Assembly (NCBI RefSeq): GCF_024713945.1
Contig: NC_134683.1
Location: 3,225,501-3,289,500, forward strand
DNA length: 64,000 nucleotides
DNA from: Dermatophagoides farinae
Taxonomy: Eukaryota; Arthropoda; Arachnida; Sarcoptiformes; Pyroglyphidae
Direction: 5' to 3'
Numbering within the stretch: position 1 is the first letter of the stretch; every line of letters starts with the position of its first letter. Below, one piece after another: positions 37,094 to 52,610 of this stretch. The translations under genes and the position numbers were made by a program. The notes under the pieces were generated by a model. The model made no database searches, was not told where the DNA came from, and saw only the letters and a list, made by a program, of their open reading frames with translations.

Positions 37094-37892
37094 ATGGCGA
37101 ATCGTAATGCACAACAAAGACCAAATGGTGGTGGTGCATCGGCTGGTGGACAGCAAGGAAAAATTTGTCAATTCAAACTTGTTTTGCTTGGTGAATCGGC
37201 TGTTGGTAAATCAAGTCTTGTATTACGTTTTGTCAAAGGTCAATTCCATGAATATCAAGAAAGTACTATTGGAGGTATGTTTTCTGGATTTTTCCATTCA
37301 ATTGGAAAATAACTGTGATTTTTTTTGTAAATTAATAATAACAGCTGCTTTTCTCACACAAACGGTGTGTTTGGATGATACGACTGTTAAATTTGAAATC
37401 TGGGATACGGCTGGCCAAGAAAGATATCATAGTTTGGCGCCCATGTATTATCGTGGAGCACAGGCCGCTATCGTTGTCTATGACATTACTAATCAGGTAT
37501 TTCTTATTTCTATTCTAAATGTTATTTTTTATTTCTAATATTAATTTTTATAGGATACATTTAATCGAGCAAAAACCTGGGTAAAAGAATTACAACGACA
37601 AGCGAGTCCAAATATTGTGATCGCATTGGCTGGTAATAAATCCGATTTGAGCAACAAACGTGCAGTTGAAACGGAAGAAGCTCAAGCATATGCCGATGAA
37701 AATGGCCTTCTGTTTATGGAAACATCGGCAAAAACCGCCATGAATGTTAATGATATATTTTTGGCTATAGCTAAAAAATTACCTAAAACAGATCAAACAG
37801 CTGGTGGTGGTGCTGGTGGTCAATCAGGTGCCGGAAGACGAATCGATCTAAATGATACGCAACAACAATCATCAGGTTGTTGTAAATCTTAA
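37094..37892 (+). CDS. Rab5: Small GTPase Rab5
   Basis: Master GTPase of early-endosome fusion. Exons 37094-37274, 37345-37496 and 37554-37892 give 223 aa. Motifs: [19 protein letters not shown] (G1), [14 protein letters not shown] (switch I, the Rab5 hallmark, split by intron 1), [20 protein letters not shown] (G3/switch II), AGNKSDL (G4) and METSAKT (G5). The C-terminus SSGCCKS carries the prenylated cysteines. The N-terminal extension is Gly/Gln-rich. A near-identical family member elsewhere in the genome cannot be judged from here. Confidence 0.97.
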
Positions 37893-39080
37893 AAAAATCG
37901 AAAATAAACACACCACCACCACCCCTTCTATACACATCAAATGACAAGAGTGAATATAAAAAATCATCTGAAAAAATCAACAATAACAAATCAGCGGAAC
38001 AACTATAAAATACAACTACCCAACAAAACATAAACATTTGGTCTGGTTGTCTTCGTCGAGTCTTTCCACAAACACATACATGATCATCATCCGGTCTGCT
38101 ACAAAAAAAAAAATTAATTACAAAAAAGCAAATGAATAATCAAGCAAATTAAAAAAAAATCAAAGAAAAAGCAGCAAGACAAGCCCACACAACACCCATC
38201 AACCCATGAATATGTTTTACCCGAATGTTTAAAAAATTGTTTTATACTTTATATATATTTATATTAAGAAAAAATTCTTGCTTCATCTTATTAATGCAAT
38301 GAAGATTATTTAAAAATTGGTGGTAAAAAAAATCAAACTCGTTCACCATCCTTTCTTCAATGAATCGTTTGAATAAATTTGAAATTTTCAATCAATACTT
38401 ACCCGGAGATACCCATGCATAAACACATACACACACATTCACTCACATACCATTAAATCCAAATGACCAAATTTTGATTCAGATTGACTTGGATAATTAT
38501 AACATTGTTTTTTTTCCAAGTCTTTTTTTTCGTTTGTTTGGTTAGAATATGAATTTTACACTTGATGATGATTATTATACACAAACAAATACATACACAC
38601 AAGGAAAACAAACAAACAAACAAAAAAACGGGCTCCATTTAATTTGCTCTTTTTATTATTCGAAAATAGTTGATTCTTTTATTTTTTCATTAATTTTCAT
38701 TTCAATTTTTTTTCCACAATATTAATGATGAATTCCGATAACAATGGATTCGAATGATGATGATGATAATAATTAATTAAAAACAAATTATATAAATGAT
38801 GAATAATAATGAATTATATTTAGCAATTATTATAATAATGAAAAATGATTTTTTTGGAATTTTTATTCGAACAAAAAAATTGGAAAAAAATTTTTGAATT
38901 TAACAATGTATAATACGATTTTCCTTTCATATAGAACGTTACATGTGTGTGTGAAAATTTTTTTTTAGAAAATTTCCTTTTCCTGACACTGTGTGTGCTT
39001 TGGTTTTGGTCAATGTTGAGCAGTGTATGTGTGTGTGTGTGGTGAAACATCGCACGTTATTCTAAAAAATTTAATCGAAA
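37893..39080. other. Rab5 3' flank and eL41 upstream region
   Basis: Starts with A- and CA-rich DNA, probably a long Rab5 3' UTR. CA/TG microsatellites lie near 38420-38450, 38580-38600 and 39020-39040. No coding feature besides eL41 at the right end. Confidence 0.5.
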
Positions 39081-39233
39081 ATGCGGGCCAAGGTATGGTT
39101 TTTTTTAATTTTTTTAATTTAAAATTTCTAAAAAAATTAATTTTATTTGTTTTGTAAATGAAAACAGTGGCGTAAGAAACGAATGCGAAGGTTGAAACGA
39201 AAACGTAGGAAGATGAGGGAAAGGTCCAAGTAG
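39081..39233 (+). CDS. RPL41: Ribosomal protein eL41 (RPL41), 25 residues
   Basis: One of the smallest eukaryotic proteins, part of the large cytosolic ribosomal subunit. Exon 1 (39081-39092) encodes MRAK and ends at a GTATGG donor; exon 2 (39168-39233) begins after AAAACAG and encodes WRKKRMRRLKRKRRKMRERS then K and TAG. The Arg/Lys-rich sequence is essentially invariant among animals. AATAAA at 39419-39424 is a likely polyadenylation signal, 186 bases after the stop. Confidence 0.95.
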
Positions 39234-39679
39234 ACCATCATCCATGCCGATTTTGGACATCATCATCATTAGATTTTAAGAATGTAATTTTCGATAAACT
39301 TATATTCTGATTCTCGAAAAAAAATGATTCCAATATAATCGGCTTCAATTCTCTCTTACAATGATTGAACATTATGTATTCTTTCATATTGAATTTTGAA
39401 AAAAACCTAAAATCTTGAAATAAAACTTCTTTTGAACCAAATTTCTTTTATTATTTGTCAAAATAAAATCATTATATATGAACAATAGGAATAAAGATAT
39501 GGCAGAACAAAACAAGACTTCGTGAATAAATTGGATGAATCAAAAGAAAAAATGATGATAATGATATTGACCATGATGGAATGTGGAATGAAATGTTTTC
39601 GATGATGAATAATGTGGATGTTGATAAAAATTTTTTTTTTGGAATTTTTTAAACATTTTTTCTTGTGAAAACAAAAAAT
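39234..39679. other. Shared 3' region of convergent eL41 and the two-helix membrane gene
   Basis: 446 bp of A/T-rich DNA between two convergent genes, containing the eL41 AATAAA at 39419. No other feature seen. Confidence 0.45.
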
Positions 39680-40202
39680 TTACACCTTTTCCTCATGTGA
39701 TGGTGGTGAATCATCCTGATCAATATCTGCTGCCGAATACATTGTTGGCTGTGCAATTCCATGATAAGCTTTTCCATTTTCACGCATTGTTTTCAGACCG
39801 GCCATAACACCACTACCGACAACAATAAATAGACCGAATACTAATAAAAATGGTCCTAATAATCGTGGTACACTGGATCCAATATAACGATCATAATTAT
39901 CCTATATATATATCGAAGTAGAGGAGTGGACAAACCAAAAAAAAAAAAAATTTGAATCAGTCATGATTTGATGAGTTTTATTTGGAATATTTACATCATA
40001 GTTTGGTGGTGTGATTTCCGTATACGCGATACCAGATACAATCGCGCCCGATACAATGAAAATTAGACCTATTTTTTTTGGTGATGAAACATACAAATTC
40101 ATGATCGGCAATACAGAATAATGAATAATAATTACCGATAATGATGGCACCGATGGCCAACACTAATGATGAATCAACTTTGGATTCTCCGTATTGTTTC
40201 AT
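39680..40202 (-). CDS. Small multi-helix membrane protein, family not recognised
   Basis: Three minus-strand exons, 40136-40202, 39995-40068 and 39680-39901, phase-consistent, 120 aa. After a short polar start (MKQYGESKVDSS) comes a hydrophobic segment LVLAIGAIIIGLIFIVSGAI (about 13-32), a polar loop (TEITPPNYDDNYDRYIG) and a second hydrophobic segment LLGPFLLVFGLFIVVGSGVM (about 62-81). A cytosolic-type tail follows, ending DDSPPSHEEKV. No signal peptide or enzyme motif. Its layout resembles the two small proteins at 56931 and 58024, but no close residue identity is claimed. Function unknown. Confidence 0.75.
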
Positions 40203-41232
40203 TTTGTTTTCCGATTCTTAAATTGTTGTATTGTTTGTAAAATGGTTCGAAATTTTTGAATTTGCAATTATGTTTAGAAGAATAACAAAAACAAATACAA
40301 AAAAAGAAAATTTTCACTCAATCAATTAGATTTAGATGAATATGTGACCGTAAAATAATAGATTGCGTCGTTTTTTTTGGTTGGAAAACAAAAAAAAATG
40401 TTGATAATGTCCCAACTTTGTTGCAATAATAATAATAATAATCCAACGCTACTATCGGGCCGAGATTTGTAAATTTTTTTCTTTAATCATTTTGGTCGCC
40501 ATTAGTAATCTTTACAACAATCAACGATCATTGCTTGTTGATCATAACGGATTATTATCAACCTGCAGAGAGACAAATATAACCAAAATTTATCCCTGGT
40601 TACCATGATTCAATAGATAATGTTGATGATTATGGTCGTCATGATGGTCACACCTTTTTTTTCAATTCAATAAAATTGACATCGTTTCCTTAGTGATCAT
40701 CACCATTTAATGATCGTAATGTTGTTGATGATAAAAAAAAACAAGCATCACCAATGATTCATTGATCATTCTTGTAGCCAACAAGAAAAAAAACAAAACA
40801 AATCAATCATTATGTGAATCAAGATAAACAAACTTCAACTTTGGAAAAAATACTTTTTTTATTTATTTATTTGATTTTGGATTATTGTTTTGTCCAAAAA
40901 CAGCTTTTGTTAAAAAATTGGCAGACAACGAAAAAAAAACAAAATACACACACACACAGCCCCGTTCAATCAATAAATTCCAATTCAAAATTCCAATTCA
41001 AATTACAAACAAACAAGATAAAAAGAATAAGATAATTGAAAAAAATATATATTTAACCTATGCCTGTAAACAACAGTAACAATCAAAAAAAAAATTAATA
41101 AGAAAATGGAAGCCAAGAATCATTCAATTTATATTAATAATAATAATCAATAATCACGGATGGTGTGTATGTATGTATGTAATTGTTTATCCAATTATTA
41201 TTAGTTGACTAGAATCATAATTCAAGCTCTCT
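40203..41232. other. Intergenic DNA: membrane-gene promoter and ORP 3' flank
   Basis: 1 kb of A/T-rich DNA with A runs and a CA run about 40946-40959. No coding exon or RNA gene could be supported. Confidence 0.45.
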
Positions 41233-44200
41233 CTACCATAATCGAACAAAATCGATTCCATCAAAATGATTCGCACGTGAATCCCAATATTGATTGTTAA
41301 ATGTATAAATATCCGTTGCTTCATCATTTTTATTACCATTTAGTTGTTTACTGAGTGGAGAGAATTTAATTTTTTTTTATTATTTATTATAAAATGTTTA
41401 GAAATCTTATAGCGCTTACCTGAACCAAAGTGGTAAATGAGTTTCACCGTTCGTTTCTTGCATTTTACGCCGTTCACGTTGTTGTTGTTCAAGTTCTGAT
41501 TTGATCGTTTCGGCTCGTTGTACATCACCTTCTTCTAGAGCACGTTGATCTGTTCTAAATCGTGTATCTGTTGGTGGTAACCAAGGCTTTTCATTATCAA
41601 TTAATTCATTTAATTCAATAGCAAATCTAGTGAAACCATAATATGCTTCATAATTATCGGGCATTGTACCGGCACGCCATATACAACGAGATCCAGCATA
41701 AACCGATTCATTCCAACGGCCTCGTATACGTTCAATAATCTGACCACGACTATTCATAACCATACCATGGATTTCATTCTGACTACCAGACCAATAGCTA
41801 GCTTTATCGAATGTTATCTTACAAGTTAGCTGATCATTGAGGCCATTACCCATTTCAGTTATCGTCAATTCACCATAGATATCAACATAACGTTCACCTT
41901 TGAAAAGGTTATGTACACAAGTGGTTATCTTATTCCATTTATAATGACTTTTTGATGGTCGCAATACAACATTCACCGTTCCTATCGGTATAATTTCCAT
42001 TGATTTACCCCAGAATTTTGTCTTTACTCTCATATCTAATAAGTTAGAAATATTTCAATTAAAAAATAATAATGGAAAAGAAAATAAAAAAAATCAATAA
42101 ATAACCTTGCCAAAAAACATAATTTTTTGAATCAGCATGACAAGCGGAAATCGGTGGATGATGGCTAACCTGTTCACCAATAAAACGAAAACCTTTATCA
42201 TCACGAACACATTCATATGTTTCGCCTAATAATGGATTGAATGGTTTATGACCAACACGATAATAGGATGAACTATACGATGAAATGGCAAATGCGGCCA
42301 TCATCAGCATTCGTTGACAAGGATCATCGATCATTGCTGCTGCCATATCTAACAATTCACAATATTCCAATTCTTCGCATAGTCGTTGCAATAGATTCAA
42401 TGGTTCATTGATCGTAACAGGCATGGATATTTTGGATAAATCTTTACCAATATTCTTTCGCAACAAGCTCCAAAGACTAATATCATCTAATAAACAATTG
42501 AATATGAATATGTTGAGAATAATTTCGCTGTTCTCTCAATGTGTTTGATTGACATGGTTTTTTTTAAAACTCACTTGTAGGTTCAACACTTGGTAATCGG
42601 GTTCTTCGTTTTACTGCCAAAAGTTGTTCCGATTTTAGGCAACAATTATTTTGTTTGTGGCTATCTTCACTAAAATCAGTTACAATACTTTCATCATCTT
42701 CATCTTCGATCGATGATGATGATGATGATGATGAATTATAATCATCAGATGAACGATTTGGTTGTCCAAGAAAACCAACATCATCTTCGGCATCATGGTA
42801 TTCGGAAATACTCATCACAGACGTTTCATCCATCGAATATGTTCGATGATAAGGCGATTGTTGCTGTTGTTGTTCACTACTGGTGAATACATCTTCATCA
42901 CCACCATCTCCATCATCATCAGCATCATGATGAACTGTAGATTTATCGAATGAAATTCGTATTGATTTCGATCGTTCTTCACTATCATCATCTTGTTTTT
43001 CATTATAGTTGATATCTTGTATCGATTTCAATAGCTGTCTAAAATTATTGTTAACTAGATTGAAAGAGGAATAGAAAAAAAAACTTAATATTAATTCTCA
43101 GTCCAAAGTCGATATATTCATTCATTTACTTTCATTTGCCAATTGAACAAAATCTTTCATGGCTACATTCTTGGTCATAGTTGTAATTGATTGATTATCA
43201 CAAGCAGTAGTAGCAGCAGCAGCAGTCGTTAAATCATCATCGGTTAATGATGGATGTGAAATACTTAGAAACGATTGTTGCTGTAATGAGAATTTAGGCT
43301 GACCATTTTGATCATGATCTTTGGATTTATTTTTATTCTTCGATCTATGTAGATGAAATCGTAGAAGTTTCGATGATTTTTTTGTATATTTATATGTTTC
43401 AAGATCACCAATGCAAGGAACACAAGCCGATGCGTTTGCCGGTGCGGTTTCAATAAATTTGAGCAATGAACTTAGTTTGATCAATTTTTCTTGTATTTTA
43501 CCTACATTTAAATTAGATTGATTGTGCAACGACAATGATGATTGTGAAGATAATTTATCACATTTTTGAATAAGGGATTGGCCGGATGAAGTTGTCGGAC
43601 TTTTTAGCCGATTTTGCTGAAGGCATAATGATGAATTAATTGAATCTTCGGTGATTGAAGCTAATGCAGCATGATTATCGTTACCAGTACTACCGAATGC
43701 AATTTCATGTTGTCGTGCTAATCGATGTGTTCGCAGTGCATGCACCCATTGGCTATAATCTTCTTTTTTGGCTTTCAAATGGAATATTCCAGAATCTGAA
43801 TCAATATCGATACGACGACTAGATGGTTTGCATGAAATGACAGATAATCCAATATCGGTCGAACCATGTAGTTTTCGTTTCTGCCAATCATTGATATTTT
43901 TTGCATACGATAATATACCACTGTCTAGATGAAAATATCGTTTATGCCAACCTTTTAATGGGCGTTTTCGACGTTTCAATATATAACCAGTGAATAATGG
44001 TGGTTTATGTTCGATGGTTTTTTTATCCGATGGTTGATGGCCATTTTTAAGGCCTTCCAATATATGCCATTTGTTCGATGGTTGCTGCTGCTGCTGAAGT
44101 TGATGATTGTCTGTGATTAAATCACAATTAGATTGATCATAATATTCCTACAAAAAAAAATAAAATAAATGATCAATTTAATAGCATCTAAATTGTTTAT

Positions 44201-44307
44201 AAAATCATCTTTACCTGATTATCAATATCGATCGATGAAGCCATGGCTGGTTGCTGCTGTAAAATAATGTTATTATTATTGATTTCATTCACATTCGATT
44301 CCATCAT
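41233..44307 (-). CDS. Oxysterol-binding-protein-related protein of the ORP3/6/7 type
   Basis: Lipid-transfer protein at ER contact sites. Six minus-strand exons: 44215-44307, 43130-44147, 42575-43054, 42106-42486, 41420-42035, 41233-41350; 901 aa. The PH domain (about 84-177) has [40 protein letters not shown] and [16 protein letters not shown], which match ORP3/6/7 from memory. A Ser/Asp-rich linker follows. The ORD begins [19 protein letters not shown] and holds the signature [11 protein letters not shown], then KFWGKSMEI and [10 protein letters not shown]. No clear FFAT motif was identified by eye. The C-terminus ends FVRLW. Two adjacent ATGs begin the frame; the first was used. Confidence 0.9.
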
Positions 44308-46194
<1,887 letters not shown>

Positions 46195-48754
46195 ATGCCT
46201 GAATCAACCGGAAAATCAAATGGTCGAAAATGTAAGTATATATTAGGAATTGTATGAAATGTTAAGTATCCTGTCTCTGTATATATAAATGGCATCCATC
46301 CACCAAATCCATCGATGTGTGAATGTGACTCACTCCTCGTATATGATGATGAATGGTGGTTGGATACACCATCTTCATCGATTGTGGTTAAGCTAGTTTT
46401 TTTTTCGCCATGGAGCTATAGACACACACACACACACACACAATACAACAATTGATGTTTGAGCTTAATAACACACACACACACACACACACATGATGAT
46501 GATGATGCTACGTGGTTGTCCATTATCATCAACAACATCATTGGAATAGGGCGTGTGTTGAAATATTTATTACAGGTGTGTCTCATGTGTGCCATTAATT
46601 CAATCATTGTTTCAAGAAAAAGAGACAAAACTTGATTTATGTTTCTATTGATTGTTGTCACCATTAGTTGTTTTGAGTTGTTTTTTTTTGTTTTTGTTTT
46701 TGTTTTTATAACAACGACAAATTTACTCAACCGATTCATTGACACATCCCATCTATTTGGTTGCCTTGACGATATTCAATTTGAATTTTTCTTCTTATTT
46801 GTTGATTTATTCATAACTAATCGACCCTCTCTCTCTCTCTTTCTTTTTCCTATGTTACTTACTAGCCGCCTATGATACTTTACGGGCAAGTTTTGAAGTA
46901 TTAAATGATCAATCAGATAATCCACAAATAGCCGATGATAATAAAGCCGATTGTATTAGTACAACCGATATCGATTTTCTTAAAGGTCTTATTGAATCTC
47001 CGGTGGTAAAAAATTTATTAAGAGTACAAGAACGTCTTGAAGAAACAGCCGAACGTATACGACAAAATCAACAACAAAATGATCAATGGTTTAATGATGC
47101 ACGAACGATCGTAGAAGAAGTAAAATCTATTTGCCGCCAACCACAAATGTTACGACATAATCCAAAAGAAGCAAAAGAATTATCACGTTTATTGGATGAT
47201 CCACATATTGATGCATTGATAGAATCACATGATCGTATTGCTCAAAAAGATTATCGTGAAACAAAATTAGCGGCCGAAGAAGAATACGAAATGGATGTAA
47301 TGAATGGTAATAATTGTGTAGATGGTGATATGGCAATGATAGGATCTACACATAACGATATTGCAACCAGTGCCATACGAATGGTCGGTATACGTAAATC
47401 AAAAAATGAACCATTAGGCATGACAGTAAAAGTTGAAGATGGTCTAGTTGTCATTGCCAGGATATTAGCCGGTGGTTTAATTGAAAAACAAGGCTTATTA
47501 CATGTGGGCGATATTATATTAGAAGTAAATGGACAGGAAATTGATTCACCCGAACAATTACAGGAAGAACTTCGAAAATCTGATGAATCGGTCATTTTTA
47601 AAATATCACCATCAGCAAAGGATCCGGTTCCAGCATCAGCATGTTTTATGAGAGCATTATTTTCTTATGATCCAAACCAGGATCGTTTACTTCCTTGCAA
47701 AGAAGTTGGCATCTTATTCAAACAAGGTGACATATTAGAAGTATTGAATCAAGAGGATCCAAATTGGTGGCAAGCACGTCGTGTTGATTCACCAAATAGT
47801 CGTGCCGGTTTAATACCATCACAAGAACTCGAAGAAAGACGACGAGCATTTGTACGACCAGAATTTGATTATGCAACCAAAACAAGTATATGTGGTACGA
47901 AAATAACGAAAAAGAAGAAAAAAGAAATGTATCATCTACAATCGAATTTTGAATTTGATAAAGCAGAATTATGTCTATATGAAGAAGTGTGTCGTACACC
48001 ACCATTCGAACGTAAAACATTGATACTAATCGGTGCACAAGGTGTTGGCCGTGGACAATTAAAAACTCGTATGGTTAATTATGATGGTGAAAGATTTGAG
48101 ATTCCATTACCACATACATCAAGGCCAATTCGTGTTGGTGAAAATGATGGTCGTCATTATTATTTTGTATCACGTGAACAAATGGAAAAAGAAATTTCTG
48201 AAGGTAAATACCTTGAATATGGTGAATATCAAGGCCATCTTTATGGAACAAAATTAGATACAATACGAAATGTTATCAGATCGGGTAAAATGTGTGTAAT
48301 TGATCCGAATCCACAATGTTTGAAATTGTTAAAAAATGCTGAATTTATGCCCTATGTTGTATTCATCGCTGCACCGGCATTGGATCAACTTCGTTATATA
48401 AATGAAATGAATCGAAGTAATACATACGGGTCTCGTACATATTATACGGTAAGCTCAAATTCCTTTAGTCCAATTTCCAATGATTAATTTTTATCATTAT
48501 AGTTTGATCGAGCAGTCGGACGATCTAGACGTGGTCGTACAATGCAAAGTTTAGCTGAATTCTATGAAGATGAAGATCTACAAGTAACCATTGAAGAATC
48601 GGCAAGAATTCAACGATTATATGAAAGATATTTTGATTTGACTATTATCAATAATAATTATGATAAAACATTTGAATTATTAAGAGAAGCGGTGGATAGT
48701 CTATCGATTGAACATCAATGGGTACCGATCAATTGGATATATAATAGTGATTAA
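46195..48754 (+). CDS. Membrane-associated guanylate kinase, MPP2/MPP6 (varicose) type
   Basis: Scaffold of septate-junction and polarity complexes (fly varicose, mammalian PALS2/MPP2). Exons 46195-46231, 46866-48448 and 48503-48754 give 623 aa. L27-like region with DIDFLKGLIESPVVKNLLRV (about 48-70). PDZ (about 184-262): EPLGMTVKVEDGLVVIARIL, GLLHVGDIILEVNGQEI. SH3 (about 272-342): FSYDPNQDRLLPCKE, DPNWWQARRV, GLIPSQELEERRRAFV. The hook has KKKKKEMY, and GUK (about 391-620) has LILIGAQGVGRGQLK with Arg where kinases have Lys, as in other MAGUKs, so no catalysis is expected. It ends EHQWVPINWIYNSD, very close to MPP6. The 634-bp first intron is unusually long here. Confidence 0.92.
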
Positions 48755-48944
48755 TGAACGACAATTGAACAGATTTTGTTTTTTTGTTTTTTGACATTTT
48801 CATTATTCTCTTTCTCTTTGCATAATATCATTATTTTTTCGATAAAAAAAACATGACATGTGAAAAAAAGCATTAATATTATTAATCAAATATAAATAAA
48901 TAAAAATTCAGACACTGTGTATTTACAGATGTTTAAAAGATTGA

Positions 48945-49674
48945 TCATTGCATTCGATGATTGCCATTGCCGTTGAATACAATTGATTTGATTGCCGTTT
49001 CACTTAATGAATAAATAATTGATTTCTCTTCACTGGTTGTCATCATTGGATTATTATTAATGGTGGCGGTGGTTGATGATTCGTGGCCATTCGTTTCACA
49101 ATTACGTAATGAATTCAATTTAATAATGTCATGTACATATCTAGGACGTTGCATTGATACACCACGAGATTTAAGTTCATTTTCTAATTGTAAAATATAT
49201 TGACAAACAACGGATGAGGATAGGCCAGCATTGGATGATGAATTGGATCTATTCGAATCAATTTGTCGGCCATTTGGCAATGTTTGATTTTGGTGTTCTG
49301 AACCGGTTAGATTGGAATTTTCATCAAGTAAAACACAAAGCTAATCAACAAAAAAAAAGAATGTTAAAAATCTAATTTAGATAGTTATTGAATCAAGAAT
49401 GCCTTACCTGTTTAAGAGAGAGATTCTCTTTTACCAATTCAAATTGTTTCTGTTCCAAATAGTTAAGTTTCTGTTTTAATGAATTCCAATTCATTGATTG
49501 TTTACTATTGAATTGCCGTACAAATTGTCGAGCATAATTTCGTTCATCATCAAGAAATAGGATCAATTCTTTCATTTCATTATTCTCTTTCATTAAATCG
49601 ATAAGTTTTTGTTTCAATTCAAGAATTTCTTCATCACGTTTATCCATTTTGTTGTTATGGATCGATTCGGGCAT
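48945..49674 (-). CDS. Coiled-coil protein of the CCDC85 family
   Basis: CCDC85 proteins are adherens-junction and p53/beta-catenin-linked coiled-coil proteins. Exons 49408-49674 and 48945-49340 give 220 aa. The conserved part is the N-terminal coiled coil (about 10-97): LKQKLIDLMKENNEMKELI, LDDERNYARQFVRQF, KLNYLEQKQFELVKENLSL and KQLCVLLDEN, matching the CFLDDDRQ and ENLALKELCL hallmarks of mammalian CCDC85. A Ser/Asn linker leads to CQYILQLENELKSRGV, equivalent to the second conserved box. Shorter than mammalian paralogs. Head to head with TMCO4. Confidence 0.85.
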
Positions 49675-50411
49675 TTGTAATATATGAATGTTTCTTTTTG
49701 TCGTTGTTGTTGTTGTTGATTTGTTTCACTCTTGAAAAGGGCAACGTATTTTTCATCGACCACTTATAGCATCATTGATGACATCGACCTCATCATCAAC
49801 ATCAACAGTATAGTTTGAGGCATCACCAGTAATCATTCAACCAGTGTTACCTGTGATCCCGATATGTTTTGGTCATTGAAGAAAAAAAAAACTTGCTTCT
49901 TGCATAGCATGGTATGCAAGGTGGAGCGCTCATAAAATGGTGCAGGTAGATTTATTATTTTTTTCACATATTGATCAACATTATAATGGTCGTGTATGGT
50001 CGTTTTTGTGCGTGTGCTACAACGATATTCTATGGACAGTCCAAATATTCAGAAAAAAAACAGGTTAGTTCATAATTATCAATAACCAAATCAAATGGCC
50101 TCGGGACACTGGTGTTCGAAAAAAAATGAATGAATAACATCTGTTGCTGGATGGCGCCACTTTTAGTGTTCGTATTCACACAAAGCTCGTGCATAAACAC
50201 AGGTATTACCTGTTGATATTTTTTTTTTTTATTGTATCCATCTGACGAAATCTTTATTTTTCATATATGACTCACACACTAAATGGATCAACATCTTTTC
50301 TATTGTTGTTGTTTGTTATCATTGTTGTTCCATAGACTCCCATCGTCAAAAATTGGGCCATCATCATCAATTTGTTTCGTCGTAAATTCATGTTACGTTT
50401 TTTTATAAAAA
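49675..50411. promoter_or_regulatory. Divergent promoter region, CCDC85 (-) / TMCO4 (+)
   Basis: 737 bp with mixed composition. It has an 8-bp inverted repeat, CTTGCATA/TATGCAAG with a 6-base loop, at 49899-49920, and a near CTCF-like decamer TGGATGGCGC at 50148-50157 (one mismatch to YAGRKGGCRS). No coding exon seen. Confidence 0.45.
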
Positions 50412-52314
50412 ATGAATAATCAAAACTCTGATGATGATATAATAAAAATGGCCATCGGTGATGAGAATGGCAATGATAAAAATAATGATGAACGTTCTAG
50501 TCATTTAATAGGAACATCTTTGATATCAACATCGATACCATTACTTGGACCATCTACAGTGGATTCCATGAATTCATCGATATCAACACGTATGACCCGA
50601 TATAAAAGTACTTTGATAGATTGTCTTGGTGATGCTGGTTCATATTCATTATGTGGTCTTTGTACATTGTTGTTTAATAAATATTTTCCTGAATCTTGTC
50701 ATCGGTGAGTGATTTCGAATTTTTTTTTGCTACTTGATTGTCATATTATTTTGAAACCTTCAAACAGGCCATTTATTGAAAAATCCGTCAAAGATCTGGT
50801 CACTTATCTTAATTTACCAACAAAAGTTGGTGCATCAATGATAGCCATGATCGATGGTGAAGGTGGTGCCGATTTAAATTCATTCATCAAATTAATATAC
50901 AAAGAAATGGATAAAAAAGCAATGAAATCTACACAGATTGTTGAAGATATGGTCGTATTTGCTGTTAAAGATGGCAATTATGATGCTCGGATGCGTGTAG
51001 TATTAATTAAATTAGCCAATTTCCTCGGTAGTTCATTAGAATATCTTGAATTAAGTGAATTATCATTGGTCGAAATGTTATCGACGGCCGAAGTAAAAAA
51101 CAACAATGATGACGATGATGATCAACGACAGCGACGAAGAAATCAAACGAAAAAAATTAAACGATATGCACTAATAGCATTGGCCAGTATTGGTGGTGGT
51201 GCCATTCTAGGTCTTACTGGTGGTCTTACTGCACCGTTACTTGCAGCTGGAGCAACAGCATTGACCAGTGGTGCAGCCATTCTAGGAACACCAGCCGGTG
51301 TTGCTGTCATTGGATCATTATTCGGTGTAGCCGGGGCTGGACTTGCTGGTTATAAAATGAATAAACGCGTCGGCAATATTGAAGAATTTTCATTCGAAAA
51401 TCTTTCCGATAATCGAAGCTTAACGCTAACGATAGCCATATCCGGTTGGATAACGGAAGAATCGACTGATGCTTATAGTAAACATTGGAGATCATTAGCA
51501 CTTAGTCAAGAACAATATTCTTTAAGATATGAATCTTGTTATCTATTGGAATTGGGTAGAGCATTGGATTATTTTTTAGGGTTTGCCATTTCGATGGCAG
51601 CTCAAGAAGCTTTAAAATATACTCTTCTTAGCGGTATTATGGCAGCTATAGCTTGGCCAGCAACATTATTAACTATTTCAAGTGTAATCGATAATCCATG
51701 GGGTGTGTGTATAAGTCGATCGGCTGAAGTTGGTAAATTTCTTGCCGAAGTTCTATTATCTCGGCAACAAGGTCAACGGCCAGTTTCATTGATTGGATTC
51801 AGTTTGGGTGCAAGGGTTATATTTTTCTGTCTTGAAGAACTAGCACAACGTAAAAATTCCGAAGGAATCATTGAAGATGTCATTCTACTTGGTGCACCTG
51901 TATCAGCCGTTCCAGAACGTTGGGAACGATTTATGTCTATCATAAGTGGTAAAATTATCAATGGTTTTTGTCGTGATGATTGGCTGTTGAAATTTTTATA
52001 TCGAACATCGACCGCTACGATGAGGATTGCCGGCCTACAAGAAGTTAATTTGAAAAATAAAAAACTTGAAAATCATGATCTAACAGATTTGGTAAGTTTT
52101 TTTCGCGAATAAATTTTAAAATTATTAATTTAATTTTGATTTCTAATAGATAAAAGGCCATATGGATTATTGTAAGAAAATTGATGCAGTCTTGGAGAAA
52201 ATTGGCATTAGAATCTACAAAAATGATGATGATGAAAATGATTCAAAAATGGACATGGATAGGACCACCGAACTGGAATCATCCGAAAATGATATCAAAT
52301 ATAATGCTGATTAA
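50412..52314 (+). CDS. TMCO4: Transmembrane and coiled-coil domain protein 4 (TMCO4, DUF726 family)
   Basis: DUF726 membrane protein with an alpha/beta-hydrolase-like fold; cellular role poorly known. Exons 50412-50704, 50768-52091 and 52150-52314 give 593 aa. A Gly/Ala-rich hydrophobic double segment (about 250-320: IALASIGGGAILGLTGG, then LLAAGATALTSGAAILGTPA, and VIGSLFGVAGAGLAGYKMN) is typical. Then come ISGWITEES, YSLRYESCYLLELGRALDYF and the nucleophile elbow GFSLGARV with likely catalytic Ser (about residue 461). ILLGAPVSAVPERWERF follows as in the family. The tail is acidic and Asn-rich. Confidence 0.9.
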
Positions 52315-52610
52315 TTACGATCTATTATTGTTGTCTATCTATATTTGTTACATTGATTTTTCTATTTGTTAATTTTTTAAAATTTAATTTATTAAAAAAA
52401 ATTGAAATTAACATTCAAACAAAAAAAAATTTTGAGAAAAAGTTTTCGGGAAAAAATTCCATTCAAAAGTGTGGTAATATTTCCAGAAGCGTCCTTTCGC
52501 GACTTTGGTTCATGCATTGATGTTGTCGTGTTGACATATCTGACGATTTTGCTGTTCAAATTAATTCGTCATTTTTTTTCTCACCAATTCACATCCTTGA
52601 AAAAAAAACA

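Noticed and set aside
37783-38037. Minus-strand frame at the Rab5 3' end
   Set aside because: Overlaps the conserved Rab5 C-terminus and a CAC/ACC-rich 3' UTR; no homology or start context.
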